Positions 27,291 to 36,008 are shown, counted from the stretch's first letter. The stretch is DNA of 64,000 nt from an uncultured archaeon (GCA_000965745.1 CP009479.1:1002457-1066456), one strand, 5' to 3'. Made by a program: numbers and translations. The notes: a model not told the origin generated them from the sequence alone.

Positions 27291-27300
27291 CTTATAAACC
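27291..27300 (+). promoter_or_regulatory. box A of the ferredoxin-GGR operon
   Basis: CTTATAAACC, centred 27 nt before ATG 27322 but only 15 nt before ATG 27310, so it favours the downstream start. Confidence 0.5.
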
Positions 27301-27321
27301 ATAGAAAGGATGAGTGTTCGA

Positions 27322-27534
27322 ATGGCAGAAGTTAAGCTTAAGACAGAAATGGACGTCGACAGAAGTCTGTGCAACTATTGTGGTGCATGCGTTGGAATGT
27401 GCCCCACTGATGCAATATTCATGGACGATACAGTAATTGAAATACATGAAAACAAATGTATAGAGTGCGGATTTTGCGTAGTTGGTTGCCCCACAGGAGC
27501 AATATCTGCGGAGTGGTTCCATGCTACAGTATGA
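27322..27534 (+). CDS. 2[4Fe-4S] ferredoxin, partner of geranylgeranyl reductase
   Basis: A 70-residue dicluster ferredoxin with two C-x2-C-x2-C-x3-CP motifs (CNYCGACVGMCP and CIECGFCVVGCP). It overlaps the reductase gene by 14 nt, so the pair is translated together; the ferredoxin is the likely electron donor for double-bond reduction. ATG 27322 is preferred by promoter spacing; ATG 27310 would add MSVR. Confidence 0.88.
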   Translation: MAEVKLKTEMDVDRSLCNYCGACVGMCPTDAIFMDDTVIEIHENKCIECGFCVVGCPTGAISAEWFHATV

Positions 27535-28711
27535 TGTTTTGGTAGTAGGCGCAGGCCCTGCTGGCAGTTCTGCCGCCAGGTTCGCCGCTAGAAACGGCCT
27601 GAAGACCCTTCTCATTGAGAAGAGGCCCGATATCGGCTCTCCGGTAAGATGCGGGGAAGGAATATCAAAGGCCTGGATGCCAGAGATGGACATAAAGCCC
27701 GATCCCCGATGGATCTCGGACGAAGTCAAGGGTGCCAGGATCTACGGACCTTCAGAGCACAGGCCCATAACCCTTACTGCAGACAAAGCCGGCAACGAAG
27801 TCGGGTTTGTCGTTGAAAGGGACAAATTCGACAAGCACATGGCTGCACTGGCAGCTGCCGAAGGCGCAGACGTCTGGGTAAAATCACCAGCTATGTCTGT
27901 TATCAAGGAAGGAGGCAAGGTTGTAGGTGCCCACGTAAGGCACAACGGATTCATGGAAGAGGTCAGGGCAAAGATGGTAATTGCAGCCGACGGTTTTGAA
28001 AGTGAATTCGCAAGATGGGCAGGCCTGAAGTCGGTCATACTCGCAAAGAATGATATTATTTCAGCCGCACAGTACAGGATGATTGGTGTTGATTCAGATG
28101 CTGATTACACGGATTTCTATCTGGGGTCAGTTGCACCTTCAGGATATATCTGGGTTTTCCCAAAGGGTGATCACGAGGCAAACGTCGGTATAGGATGCTC
28201 AATAGACAGGCTTCACGACAGGTTTGACCTCAAGAATTACCTGGACAACTGGATCAAGAAGCATCCTGCATATGCAAAGGGAAAGGCTATCCAGTGGGTT
28301 ACCGGCGGCGTTTCAGTGTCAAAGGTAAGGGACAAATTCACGCTACCTGGCCTTCTCCTGGTGGGAGACGCTGCGAGACTGATTGATCCGATCACCGGTG
28401 GCGGAATTGCCAACGGCATAATTTCAGGAAAATATGCGGCATCAGTTGCCAAGAGGGCAATTGACGGGGAAGACTATTCCCAGGAAATGATGACCGAATA
28501 CGAGAAGATGGTGAAGGAGAAATTCCAGAGGAAGCACCTCAGAAACTGGATGGCCAAGGAGAAACTTTCCGGCCTTTCAGATGAGACGCTCGATAAGCTC
28601 GTGGATGCGGTATCCGAGTTTGAACTCAATAAGATCTCTGTGGAAGAGATACTGAAAGCAGTTCAGAGAAAATATCCGGAACTTGTTGAAGAGCTGGAAC
28701 AACTCATCTGA
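27521..28711 (+). CDS. digeranylgeranylglycerophospholipid reductase (GGR)
   Basis: A 396-residue FAD enzyme that saturates the isoprenoid chains of archaeal membrane lipids. It starts MLQYDVLVVGAGPAGSSAA (FAD-binding loop), then LLIEKRPDIG and the family's RCGEGIS cysteine motif, and GDAARLIDPITGGGIANG, the second FAD site. It closely resembles the T. acidophilum enzyme known by structure. The start at 27521 gives the FAD loop at the usual distance and a 14-nt overlap with the ferredoxin gene. Confidence 0.93.
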   Translation: MLQYDVLVVGAGPAGSSAARFAARNGLKTLLIEKRPDIGSPVRCGEGISKAWMPEMDIKPDPRWISDEVKGARIYGPSEHRPITLTADKAGNEVGFVVERDKFDKHMAALAAAEGADVWVKSPAMSVIKEGGKVVGAHVRHNGFMEEVRAKMVIAADGFESEFARWAGLKSVILAKNDIISAAQYRMIGVDSDADYTDFYLGSVAPSGYIWVFPKGDHEANVGIGCSIDRLHDRFDLKNYLDNWIKKHPAYAKGKAIQWVTGGVSVSKVRDKFTLPGLLLVGDAARLIDPITGGGIANGIISGKYAASVAKRAIDGEDYSQEMMTEYEKMVKEKFQRKHLRNWMAKEKLSGLSDETLDKLVDAVSEFELNKISVEEILKAVQRKYPELVEELEQLI

Positions 28712-29007
28712 TCCTTTTATTTACCATCTCTATTTTTTCAGATTATTCACGTATAAAATGCTGTACCTCGTTCTATGAGTTATGTTGAAGCCTCTTCATT
28801 GTGAAAGAAATTTCTCTGCCTTGTTGTAGGAATATCATGATCGGTTTCAACCGTTTCCTCAGAAAAACCCATTAGCGATTCATGCTATAAACCTGACACA
28901 GTGTTATCATAGCTGCTTCTTTCAGACCTGATCGCTTTGTTTTTGGAATGGTGAAAACCCGGGGGAATCTCCCGCAAGAATGCAATACGATTCGGGTGCG
29001 GTACCGT
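28712..29007. other. convergent intergenic region, nothing recognised
   Basis: 296 bases between the ends of the GGR and srp54 genes. T-rich just after the GGR stop; no ORF with coding character, no tRNA, no SRP RNA-like fold noticed. Confidence 0.4.
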
Positions 29008-30381
29008 TTACTCTACTCCTTCCAGGGCTTCGTCAAGCCCGAAGTTGCCTGCCCTGAGCTGCTGCTTCATCATCTTCTTGAAACCCCTGTTCCCTTTCAT
29101 CATCTTGAGGTTGTTCTTCATCATCTTGAACTCCTTCAGCAGACCCCTGACTTCAGTCTCTGGCTTTCCCGACCCCTTGGCCACTCTTGCAATCCTTTTC
29201 GAATTAATGAGTTCAGGTTTTTCAAGTTCCTCGAACGTCATTGAGTCCATGATTACACGGTATCTCTGGAGCTTGCTTCCTGCGTTCTCGATATCGTCAG
29301 GGTTGATCTTGTTCCCTCCAGGCATTTTTGCCAGCGGGAGCGAGTCGAAAATCTTCTTCAGCAGGCTCGGCTGTGAGAATTTCTCCCACACATCGTACAT
29401 GTCCTTGAGGTTGAACTTCCCGGACATGAGCTTGCTCATGGACTCTTCTGCCTCCTCCTCTGTGATATCGACCTCTTTCACGGTTTCCAGCAAAGTCTCC
29501 AGGTCTCCAAGGCCAAGAAGCCTGGAAAGGAACTTCTTCGGGTTGAAGATCTCAAAATCATCCATGTGCTCCCCTGTCCCAATGAAATAGACGGGGGCTT
29601 TGATCTCAGAAACGGCACTCAGTGCACCTCCACCCTTGCCTGTTCCGTCCATCTTTGTTATTATGACGCCCGTTATTCCTACTGCGTCATCAACAGCTTT
29701 TGCCTGTGGTCCTGCCTGCTGCCCTATTGTGGCATCCATGACAAGCAGAACTTCGTCCGGCTCAACTGCTGCCTTTACCTTTTTGATTTCCTCTATAAGC
29801 TCCAGCTCAAGGGAATCCCTGCCACTTGTATCAACGATTTTAACCTTAGTCTCTTCAAGCGATTTAAGCCCGTTCTTGCTGATCTTCACCGGGTTCTTTT
29901 CTCCCTTCTCACCATAGAACTGTGCGTTTACGGATTTGGCAACCTGCTCAAGCTGCTCATAGGCTGCCACCCTGTGTACATCAGCAGCGATAAGTCCTGC
30001 ATTGAGTCCTTTCCGGTTGAAGAATTTGGCAAGTTTTCCTGCAGAAGTTGTTTTACCCTGCCCGTATAATCCCACAAGCATTATTTTCTGAGGTGTCACC
30101 TTTATGCTCGACTCAACGCCCAGAATTTTGAGAAGCTCTTCATAAATGATCTTTACCAAGTAGTCCTGATCCGCCATGCCTGATGGCGGTTTCTCATCCG
30201 CGGCCCTCTGTTCAAGTTTTCTTGTGAGCTCAAGGGTGAGCTTTACATTAACATCCGCTTTAAGGAGGGCTCTCTGAAGCTCTTTTGCGACTTCTTTGAC
30301 TGTTTCTGCATTTATATACGAAGAACTTGAAATTCTTCTTAACGTATCTCTGAGTGAGTTAGCGAGATTGTCTAAGACCAT
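29008..30381 (-). CDS. srp54: signal recognition particle GTPase SRP54
   Basis: A 457-residue SRP54/Ffh. It has the N domain (1-85), the GTPase G domain with LVGLYGQGKTTSAGKLA at about 102-118, DTSGRDSL, TKMDGTGKGGGALS and GTGEHMDDFEIFNP, and the methionine-rich M domain (from about 300), which binds SRP RNA and signal peptides (MPGGNKI, SGKPETEVRGLL). A box A on the minus strand at about 30398-30413 lies 26 nt before the ATG. Its receptor, FtsY, is at 55521-56396. Confidence 0.97.
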   Translation of the reverse strand: MVLDNLANSLRDTLRRISSSSYINAETVKEVAKELQRALLKADVNVKLTLELTRKLEQRAADEKPPSGMADQDYLVKIIYEELLKILGVESSIKVTPQKIMLVGLYGQGKTTSAGKLAKFFNRKGLNAGLIAADVHRVAAYEQLEQVAKSVNAQFYGEKGEKNPVKISKNGLKSLEETKVKIVDTSGRDSLELELIEEIKKVKAAVEPDEVLLVMDATIGQQAGPQAKAVDDAVGITGVIITKMDGTGKGGGALSAVSEIKAPVYFIGTGEHMDDFEIFNPKKFLSRLLGLGDLETLLETVKEVDITEEEAEESMSKLMSGKFNLKDMYDVWEKFSQPSLLKKIFDSLPLAKMPGGNKINPDDIENAGSKLQRYRVIMDSMTFEELEKPELINSKRIARVAKGSGKPETEVRGLLKEFKMMKNNLKMMKGNRGFKKMMKQQLRAGNFGLDEALEGVE

Positions 30382-30426
30382 TCACATCACCAGTTTTCTA
30401 TTGTATATAACTGTGTCGAACAACTT

Positions 30427-31293
30427 CTAAACGAGCCTCAGCACAAAGGAAATGAGCCACCCGTACTTCTGCTTCATGGTCTTGAAATTCATAGCCGATA
30501 TTGCCTGATCAAGTTCTGTAAGATCTGAGCTGCTAATCTGGAAGTTTGCAGCATCAATATTCTGCTTCACATGGTCAATGCTGCCAGCTTTGGGAATCGC
30601 GGAAACATTGCTTCTGGAGATGAGCCAGTTAAGTGCGATCTGGGCCGGTGTCTTATCATGCTTCTTTGCCAGTTCCTGTATGACAGGCATCGCTTTGTTT
30701 TTCCGGGTAAAGAATTTACCATGCCCCAGTGGGCTGTATGCTATGAGAGTAATTCCATTTTCCTGACAGTATGGGAGCAGGTCTTTCTCATACTCTCTGG
30801 CCATTATACTGTATTCTACCTGGTTTGAAACAACTTCATATTTCTTGAGGGAATTCTGGGCCTTTCTCAGCTGCTCTACGGAAAAATTACTCACCCCTAT
30901 ATGGCGTATCTTTCCATCATCCACAAGTTTCTCCATCGCACTCATCGTCTCATCCATGCTCACTTTAGGGTTGGGCCAGTGCAACTGGTAGAGATCAATG
31001 TATTTCCTTCCCAGCCTTTCCAGGCTCTGATCACATGCCTTGATGATCTTATCATGCCTGAAATGAGTGGGCCATACCTTTGTAGCCAGAAAGATGTCAT
31101 CATACTCTTTTATGGCTTTTCCAACCATTTGCTCGTTTCTGTATGCTTCCGCCGTATCAACAAAATTTGAGCCGCTTTCTATTGATGCCCTGATGGCGTT
31201 GATAGAATCTTTTGAATTCGGGTCAAGCTGCCATGTCCCTATGCCAATGGCAGGCAACTTTTCCCTTGTTTTTCCAACTTCAATGTACTTCAA
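30427..31293 (-). CDS. aldo-keto reductase
   Basis: A 288-residue NADPH-dependent oxidoreductase with the TIM-barrel AKR fold. The catalytic tetrad is complete: Asp46 and Tyr51 (FVDTAEAY), Lys72 (ATKVWP) and His105 (YQLHWP). NADP-binding segments include IPKAGSIDHVKQN. The start is TTG at 31293; an in-frame TAG lies just upstream and no ATG exists near, while a TATA stretch lies about 27 nt before it. The substrate is unknown; small aldehydes are likely. Confidence 0.88.
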   Translation of the reverse strand: MKYIEVGKTREKLPAIGIGTWQLDPNSKDSINAIRASIESGSNFVDTAEAYRNEQMVGKAIKEYDDIFLATKVWPTHFRHDKIIKACDQSLERLGRKYIDLYQLHWPNPKVSMDETMSAMEKLVDDGKIRHIGVSNFSVEQLRKAQNSLKKYEVVSNQVEYSIMAREYEKDLLPYCQENGITLIAYSPLGHGKFFTRKNKAMPVIQELAKKHDKTPAQIALNWLISRSNVSAIPKAGSIDHVKQNIDAANFQISSSDLTELDQAISAMNFKTMKQKYGWLISFVLRLV

Positions 31294-31403
31294 TATCTAA
31301 CACTGCTCCCTTTGAAATTATAGATAATCGATCCAGTAGTGGTATATTTACCTAACCAATTTTACAAGGATACAGTATGGGTAATCTGCCTCCCTGAAAT
31401 GAA

Positions 31404-31715
31404 TCAGTATTCTCTCCACCTGTATCCACAGGACTCGCAGGTGTAAAACTTTGTTTCAGGCTCATCTGCGGACCTCGTCTGTTTAAGCAGATAATAAGCG
31501 CCAGAATGTTTGCATTTTGGGCATACGGCGTCTGAGTCGAGGGGCTCACCACTCTTTTCTTCCGTTATCATTATAGTCTCCTTTGCGACACCCCTGCTGA
31601 TTATCTGGCCAGTTGTACCGCTTGAAGCATCCTTTTTGACTTCGTTGCCACAGGAATTGCAGACGTACTTACCCTTAGTTGGGGACATTAATGCACCGCA
31701 CACAGAACAAAACAT
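31404..31715 (-). CDS. tfs: transcription factor S (TFS/TFIIS-like cleavage factor)
   Basis: A 103-residue archaeal TFS with two zinc ribbons: CSVC...CNSC at residues 3-22 (RPB9-like) and CPKC...CESC in the C-terminal half. The C-terminal block contains the TFIIS hallmark QTRSADEPETKFYTC; the Asp-Glu pair reaches into RNA polymerase to trigger cleavage of backtracked RNA. A box A (31736-31750, minus strand) is centred about 26 nt before the ATG, so the mRNA should be leaderless. Confidence 0.95.
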   Translation of the reverse strand: MFCSVCGALMSPTKGKYVCNSCGNEVKKDASSGTTGQIISRGVAKETIMITEEKSGEPLDSDAVCPKCKHSGAYYLLKQTRSADEPETKFYTCESCGYRWREY

Positions 31716-31847
31716 TGAAAGAGCATATTTCTTGAGGATATTTAAACTTGAGCAGATTGCTTGTTATTCCTTCGGGCTGGCTCTTTCACAAAAGGTTAAA
31801 GGACGGGACCCAGTTAAAATTAATATCGCAGCATTGATTTTTGATTC

Positions 31848-32261
31848 ATGAAATCCTATGATGAAAACAGGATAAACGAATTCTTGGCGAACTACAGGAA
31901 TGTTGCTGTTGTCGGAATATCTGACAAGCCTGAAAGAGACAGTTATCAGGTTGCCATGTACCTGAAAAATCACGGATACAATGTTATACCGATTAACCCT
32001 AAGTTTGACAGGTGGGAAGGGCTTCAGGCATATCCCGATCTAAGGTCGGTGCCGGAGTCCGTCAAGGTAGAAGTGGTTGACGTATTCAGGAAGCCGGAAG
32101 CTGTTGTTGAAGTGGTAAATGAGGCTATTTCCCTGAACCCCAAGTTGATCTGGATGCAGGAGGATGTTGTGAATGAGGAGGCAGCAGACCTGGCTAAATC
32201 GAAGGGAATCTCAGTTGTGATGGACAGGTGCATGATGAAAGAGCACAGGAAAATAGAGTGA
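31848..32261 (+). CDS. CoA-binding domain protein (YccU-like)
   Basis: A 137-residue single-domain protein with the CoA-binding Rossmann-like fold: VAVVGISDKPERDSYQVA at about 18-35 is the nucleotide loop, IPINPKFD follows, and KLIWMQEDVVNEEA and VVMDRCMM end the fold. The Arg-Asp-Ser element is typical of stand-alone CoA_binding_2 proteins. Function unknown; it may bind CoA or CoA persulfide. The stop meets the end of the ALS-type gene 5 nt away. Confidence 0.82.
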   Translation: MKSYDENRINEFLANYRNVAVVGISDKPERDSYQVAMYLKNHGYNVIPINPKFDRWEGLQAYPDLRSVPESVKVEVVDVFRKPEAVVEVVNEAISLNPKLIWMQEDVVNEEAADLAKSKGISVVMDRCMMKEHRKIE

Positions 32262-32266
32262 AGAAT

Positions 32267-33856
32267 TTACACCTTCATCTCTTCGTTATGGACCACCTCA
32301 ATCAAGTTCATTGAATCGCTGTTGACAGAGGCTTCGAATGCCTTTTTGAAATCATCTTCAGACTCGGCCCTGAAATAGCTCATCCCAAAACTCTTTGCAA
32401 GTAGGGAGAGGTCGGGATTTGAAAAGAACACGTTTGAAACAGGGAGTCCGGACATCATCTGATGCTCTGCTATAAGGCTGTACCGCCCGTCATTGAACAC
32501 TATGGCGGTGAAGTTTGTGCCGATCCTCCTGGCGGTTTCAAGTTCCTGGACATTCATAAGGAACCCTCCATCTCCGGCCACTACAACTACCGGGTCCTCC
32601 GGCTTTGCAAGCTTGCATGCTATGGCGCCAGGGACTGATCCGCCCATAGATGCAAAACCGTTGAAGACAATGGTCTTTCCAGGGCTCTTTGGCTGATACC
32701 ACCTTGATACCCAGACCTTGTGGAGCCCCACATCACTGATAAGGAATGCATTTTCCGGCATTGCTTCATTGAGATGCCACATCACTTTTCTGGGGAGTTC
32801 CTCGAACTTGTTAGGGACTGTTGTGAGTTCCTTCAGCCTTCTTTCCCTTATCTGGTCATGCACACTTGTATCCTCCCTTCTCTTGATGTGGGCGGAAAGG
32901 CTATTGAGTATGAGCTTCAGGTTTCCAACAACGTCAAGCTCTATGGGAAAATGCTCATCTGTTTCCAAAGAAACTGTATGGATGTTGATTATCTTCCTCT
33001 TCCTGTCGGCATTCCAGTTGATTGGGTCGTATTCCACAAGGTCGAATCCGACTGCGATGACAAGATCCGCAGCGTGGAGTGGCCTCAAACCTACCGGGTA
33101 TGGCACACCCCCAACGCTGAAAAGGTTCCGTGGGTGGTCGAAGGGCAGTATTCCTTTTGACATAAAGGTATTGACCATTGGGATATTGGTCTGGTCTATG
33201 AAGGCCTTAAGCTCTTTCCAGGCTCTTGACCTGATCACGCCGTTTCCTGCAAGGACAATGGGGTTTTCTGCCTTCATTATCTCTGCTGCAACAGCTTCAT
33301 ATGTCTGCTTTTCAGGCTCCACTGGAAACTGGTACAGGTGTGGCAGGGGCTCTCCAGTGGTTTCCTCCTTTGCTATATTTTCAGGCAGCTGTATATGGAC
33401 AGCCCCTGGTGTTGTGTGAGTCGTCAGGTGAACACCCTTCCTTATAATTTCGGGAATGGTGGATGCGTCCATAACTGGCTGGTTGTACTTGGTTATGCCG
33501 GAGAACAGTTTTATTGTGTCAACGTTCTGGTGTGATTCCTTGTGTAGCCTTGTAGTTTGAGCCTGTGCAGTGATGGCCAGAAGAGGTACTTTGTCGAGAT
33601 GTGCATTCGCAACCCCGGTAAGAAGGTTGGTCGCTCCGGGCCCAAGTGTAGAGAGGCACACTCCTGGATTGCCGGTTATCCTCCCGTAGACGTCAGCCAT
33701 GAACGCGGCACCCTGTTCATGCCTGGTTACAATGAATTTGATGTCTGATTTTGATATTGAGTCCACGAGGTCAATATTTTCTTCCCCAGGAAGCCCGAAG
33801 ATATATTTTACGCCTTCAGCCTCCATGCATTTGACAAAAAGGTCACTTGCTTTCAT
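32267..33856 (-). CDS. acetolactate synthase-type ThDP enzyme
   Basis: A 529-residue thiamine-diphosphate enzyme with the three-domain layout. The catalytic Glu47 is in RHEQGAAFMADVYGR; the ThDP/Mg motif is GDGGFLMNVQELETA ... NDGRYSLI; the middle domain looks like that of acetolactate synthase (VGGVPYPVGLRPLHAADLVI). No regulatory small-subunit gene is adjacent and the sequence lacks an obvious FAD site, so a catabolic-type acetolactate synthase (ALS) is the best reading; another 2-oxoacid-converting member cannot be excluded. Confidence 0.8.
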   Translation of the reverse strand: MKASDLFVKCMEAEGVKYIFGLPGEENIDLVDSISKSDIKFIVTRHEQGAAFMADVYGRITGNPGVCLSTLGPGATNLLTGVANAHLDKVPLLAITAQAQTTRLHKESHQNVDTIKLFSGITKYNQPVMDASTIPEIIRKGVHLTTHTTPGAVHIQLPENIAKEETTGEPLPHLYQFPVEPEKQTYEAVAAEIMKAENPIVLAGNGVIRSRAWKELKAFIDQTNIPMVNTFMSKGILPFDHPRNLFSVGGVPYPVGLRPLHAADLVIAVGFDLVEYDPINWNADRKRKIINIHTVSLETDEHFPIELDVVGNLKLILNSLSAHIKRREDTSVHDQIRERRLKELTTVPNKFEELPRKVMWHLNEAMPENAFLISDVGLHKVWVSRWYQPKSPGKTIVFNGFASMGGSVPGAIACKLAKPEDPVVVVAGDGGFLMNVQELETARRIGTNFTAIVFNDGRYSLIAEHQMMSGLPVSNVFFSNPDLSLLAKSFGMSYFRAESEDDFKKAFEASVNSDSMNLIEVVHNEEMKV

Positions 33857-33968
33857 TGCTTCTCATGGGGTAAGTGAAAGGAAGTTTAAAACGATCAGGA
33901 CATACAGTATGGATTCTGACATACAACAGAAAAATAGTAAGAAATAGTTTGACATAATGTAACTGTGG

Positions 33969-34052
33969 GTCGGGGTAGCCTAGCCTGGTAAGGCGATAGA
34001 CTCGAGATCTATTGCGCTTGTTCGCTCGGGAGTTCGAATCTCCCCCCCGGCG
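33969..34052 (+). tRNA. tRNA-Ser (CGA)
   Basis: 84 nt with acceptor GTCGGGG/CCCCGGC (one G-U), anticodon stem ATAGA/TCTAT with loop CTCGAGA (anticodon CGA), a long variable arm of 15 nt as in class II tRNAs, T arm GGGAG-TTCGAAT-CTCCC and discriminator G. CCA is not encoded and no intron is seen. It reads UCG codons. Confidence 0.95.
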
Positions 34053-34065
34053 CTTATGTTTGTAA

Positions 34066-34242
34066 TCAAACAGTTTCATACAACCTCTGTTCTTTAAGCC
34101 AACTCATCTCCCAGAAATATTCAGCAGATACTTCAGAGAATCCTTTTCTTCTTCTAGCGATGTAGATGGCAACCGCTATTGTAATGATCATCAGAATAAT
34201 CGTCGATGAGTCCAGAATTCGGAATACAGAGTTCTTCTTCAT
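34066..34242 (-). CDS. 58-residue single-span membrane protein
   Basis: ATG at 34242 opens a 58-codon frame whose residues about 14-29 form one hydrophobic helix (STIILMIITIAVAIYIA), followed by RRRK and an aromatic, charged tail ending EQRLYETV. The positive-inside rule places the C-terminus in the cytoplasm. It lies on the opposite strand 13 nt after tRNA-Ser(CGA). An overlapping frame beginning four bases earlier has no such character. I judge it real from its amino-acid make-up only; no family recognised. Confidence 0.45.
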   Translation of the reverse strand: MKKNSVFRILDSSTIILMIITIAVAIYIARRRKGFSEVSAEYFWEMSWLKEQRLYETV

Positions 34243-34264
34243 CCATAAGAATAAAAATTTACAT

Positions 34265-34280
34265 CCGCAGATAACTGCGG
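34265..34280. repeat. short palindrome upstream of the 58-aa gene
   Basis: CCGCAG-ATAA-CTGCGG, exact 6-bp arms in an AT-rich stretch, 23 nt before the start of the minus-strand small gene. Could be an operator or a hairpin; function unknown. Confidence 0.35.
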
Positions 34281-34426
34281 CACCTAATTTGTATTCAAGT
34301 TACAAAAGTAAATGATTCTTGCGTTGTTTACCAAGTCTTGAAGATTCCGTCATATAAACGAAAATAATGGACAAATTACTAAATTTATTCATGTTTTTTC
34401 CAAATTTCTGTTTCAAAATAGATCTT

Positions 34427-34435
34427 TTTAAATAC
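34427..34435 (+). promoter_or_regulatory. box A of the Lrp-family gene
   Basis: TTTAAATAC centred 26 nt before ATG 34456, selecting it over the in-frame TTG 34453. Confidence 0.55.
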
Positions 34436-34455
34436 AGAAAAAAACTTTTAGCTTG

Positions 34456-34899
34456 ATGCAGGACAAACTTGACAAGAAAGATGTTCAAATTCTTAGATAT
34501 CTTACAGAACACGGAAGGGATAAGATATCTGAGATATCAAACAACCTTGGAATCCCAAGGGCAACTGTTTTCGAAAGAATGGAACGCTTGCGCAAAGAAG
34601 GTTATATAAAGCAGTACACGGTAAAAGTAGACTATGAAAAGATTGGGTACCCCATTCTCGCCTACATACTGATTAACTTCGACTTTCATTCAGACATAGA
34701 CCAGACTGAACTTGCAAGGGAACTGGGAAAGCTGGAGAATGTCATATCTGCATCAGTGATTGCTGGCGGATGGGACATCCTCCTCATGACAGTTCACAGG
34801 AGCATGAAGGAACTTTCCAATTTTGTTCTTGGAAAGTTGAGATCGATGGAAGGTATAGAGAAGACTCTGTCAGTTCCGATTTTTGATCTCGTCAAGTAA
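34456..34899 (+). CDS. Lrp/AsnC family transcriptional regulator
   Basis: A 147-residue regulator with an N-terminal winged HTH (residues about 5-60; ISEISNNLGIPRATVFERMERL) and a C-terminal RAM domain (VISASVIAGGWDILLMTVHRS, residues about 95-115) that binds amino acids and drives oligomer formation. The glycine-rich turn AGGWD is the effector-contact loop of the family. Targets cannot be told from position: it sits between two tRNA-Ser genes. Confidence 0.9.
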   Translation: MQDKLDKKDVQILRYLTEHGRDKISEISNNLGIPRATVFERMERLRKEGYIKQYTVKVDYEKIGYPILAYILINFDFHSDIDQTELARELGKLENVISASVIAGGWDILLMTVHRSMKELSNFVLGKLRSMEGIEKTLSVPIFDLVK

Positions 34900-34952
34900 T
34901 CCCTGTACCTGCATAAACCCTTAAATAAACTTCAAAGATTAAGACCGAGTTA

Positions 34953-35036
34953 GCTGGGATAGCCTAGCCTGGTAGGGCGCAGGTCTGGAAAACCTGTTCT
35001 CTCACGAGATCGGGAGTTCAAATCTCCCTCCCAGCG
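34953..35036 (+). tRNA. tRNA-Ser (GGA)
   Basis: 84 nt; acceptor GCTGGGA/TCCCAGC, anticodon stem CAGGT/ACCTG with loop CTGGAAA (anticodon GGA), 15-nt variable arm, T arm GGGAG-TTCAAAT-CTCCC, discriminator G, no CCA. It reads UCC and UCU. The D arm is almost the same as in tRNA-Ser(CGA) 0.9 kb upstream, which suggests common descent. Confidence 0.95.
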
Positions 35037-35266
35037 CTACTTCAGGGTCTTGTTCTCGAGTTTTACCTCCACCAAGGTTCGCCTCATGATTAGTGCGGTT
35101 AAAGAGGAATTATATAGGGGATCTAAAATGAAGTTCTCGGAACATTTCCCATACTTTTTAAACAAAAATTGAGCAGGAAATACCCTTCCGAAACGGAGGA
35201 GATGATGTCACTTTGCCGATCCGGTTCCGGGATTTGCTGCTGTCTTACGGCCTAACCCAATGCTGA

Positions 35267-35515
35267 CTATCGATGTTTCTGGACTGCACATACTACTGTT
35301 ATGATGATGATTCCTCCTTCTAGGGCATAATGGGTGGCTGCCAGATTGAAAAAAGCATGCGATAATGTGACCCCTAATTGGTTCGATCCCTAGGGAATTC
35401 CCGAATGCAAAAGAGCCTCAAAGACAGCAAAGAAGAAACCTAGGGCAGCCACAAATACAGTAAGCAGAAATAACACCCAGTTCAGCCTCAGATCCCTCAC
35501 AATAACCCAAACCAC
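35267..35515 (-). pseudogene. small membrane protein ORF interrupted by one amber codon
   Basis: From GTG 35515 (directly after a TAA) the minus strand reads 41 codons with a clear membrane helix (NWVLFLLTVFVAALGFFFAVF), meets TAG at 35390-35392, then continues in the same frame for 40 codons with a second helix (YALEGGIIIITVVCAV) to TAG at 35267-35269. The two halves fit one two-helix protein of 82 codons with a nonsense mutation. The rest of the gap (35037-35266 and 35516-35600) shows nothing recognisable. No family recognised. Confidence 0.45.
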
Positions 35516-35600
35516 TTAGATATGATTGTACTCCCAATTCCATGACCTTTTTGGCAAAAGAAGAAGCCCTGCCGATTTACGTTGACCTAGGCAAGGTTCA

Positions 35601-35610
35601 TGTATAAACA
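35601..35610 (+). promoter_or_regulatory. box A of the channel-like gene
   Basis: TGTATAAACA, about 23-27 nt before ATG 35628; consistent with a leaderless mRNA. Confidence 0.5.
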
Positions 35611-35627
35611 AATGTTAATACTACCAA

Positions 35628-36008
35628 ATGGTCAAAGGCCTGCCCATCAAAGACGTTCTCAACAGGAACCATCCTCTTTCCCCGCTCTCAGACCGGGTGC
35701 TCATAACTCTTACAATCTTTGTAATAAGTGTAATAATAGCAACACTTGTTGTCAAGATATCAGAAGGCTGGACACTGGTCAACTCGTTTTACTATATTGC
35801 GATGATTACAACAACTAATGGAGCTCCATTCCCCCCTACGAACCCTGGAGTTGTAATCTTCACATCGTTTTGGGCATACTTCTCCTTTATCCTCCTTGCC
35901 ACATTAGTCGTAAATGCCTTCGGGCCACTCATAGGTTATCTGATAAACGAGGGTGTAACTTATATAAAGAAAGCTGAACAGGCCCTGGAACATCCAAGGG
36001 GCAAGTAA
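35628..36008 (+). CDS. two-helix potassium-channel-like protein with altered filter
   Basis: A 126-residue membrane protein with the outer helix-pore helix-filter-inner helix order of Ion_trans_2 channels: helix 1 at about 24-44, pore region NSFYYIAMITTTNGAPFPPTN at about 52-72, helix 2 at about 77-105. Where potassium channels have T-x-G-Y-G-D, this protein reads TTTNGAPF, so the signature filter is lost. It may be a non-selective or differently selective channel, or a pore relative with another role. No cytoplasmic RCK/TrkA-N domain is present. Confidence 0.65.
   Translation: MVKGLPIKDVLNRNHPLSPLSDRVLITLTIFVISVIIATLVVKISEGWTLVNSFYYIAMITTTNGAPFPPTNPGVVIFTSFWAYFSFILLATLVVNAFGPLIGYLINEGVTYIKKAEQALEHPRGK

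Noticed and set aside
28712-29007. SRP RNA gene near srp54
   Set aside because: Sequence lacks the GNAR tetraloop helix and long pairing expected for archaeal 7S RNA.
29045-29590. 181-codon plus-strand ORF opposite srp54
   Set aside because: Pure antisense of the SRP54 M and G domains; low-complexity Ser/Leu composition.
35390-35392. TAG as a pyrrolysine codon
   Set aside because: No pyl genes or other evidence in the window; a nonsense mutation is simpler. Kept only as an alternative.
35370-35400. tRNA T-arm-like GGTTCGATCCC
   Set aside because: No acceptor, anticodon or D arm around it; it lies inside the interrupted membrane ORF.
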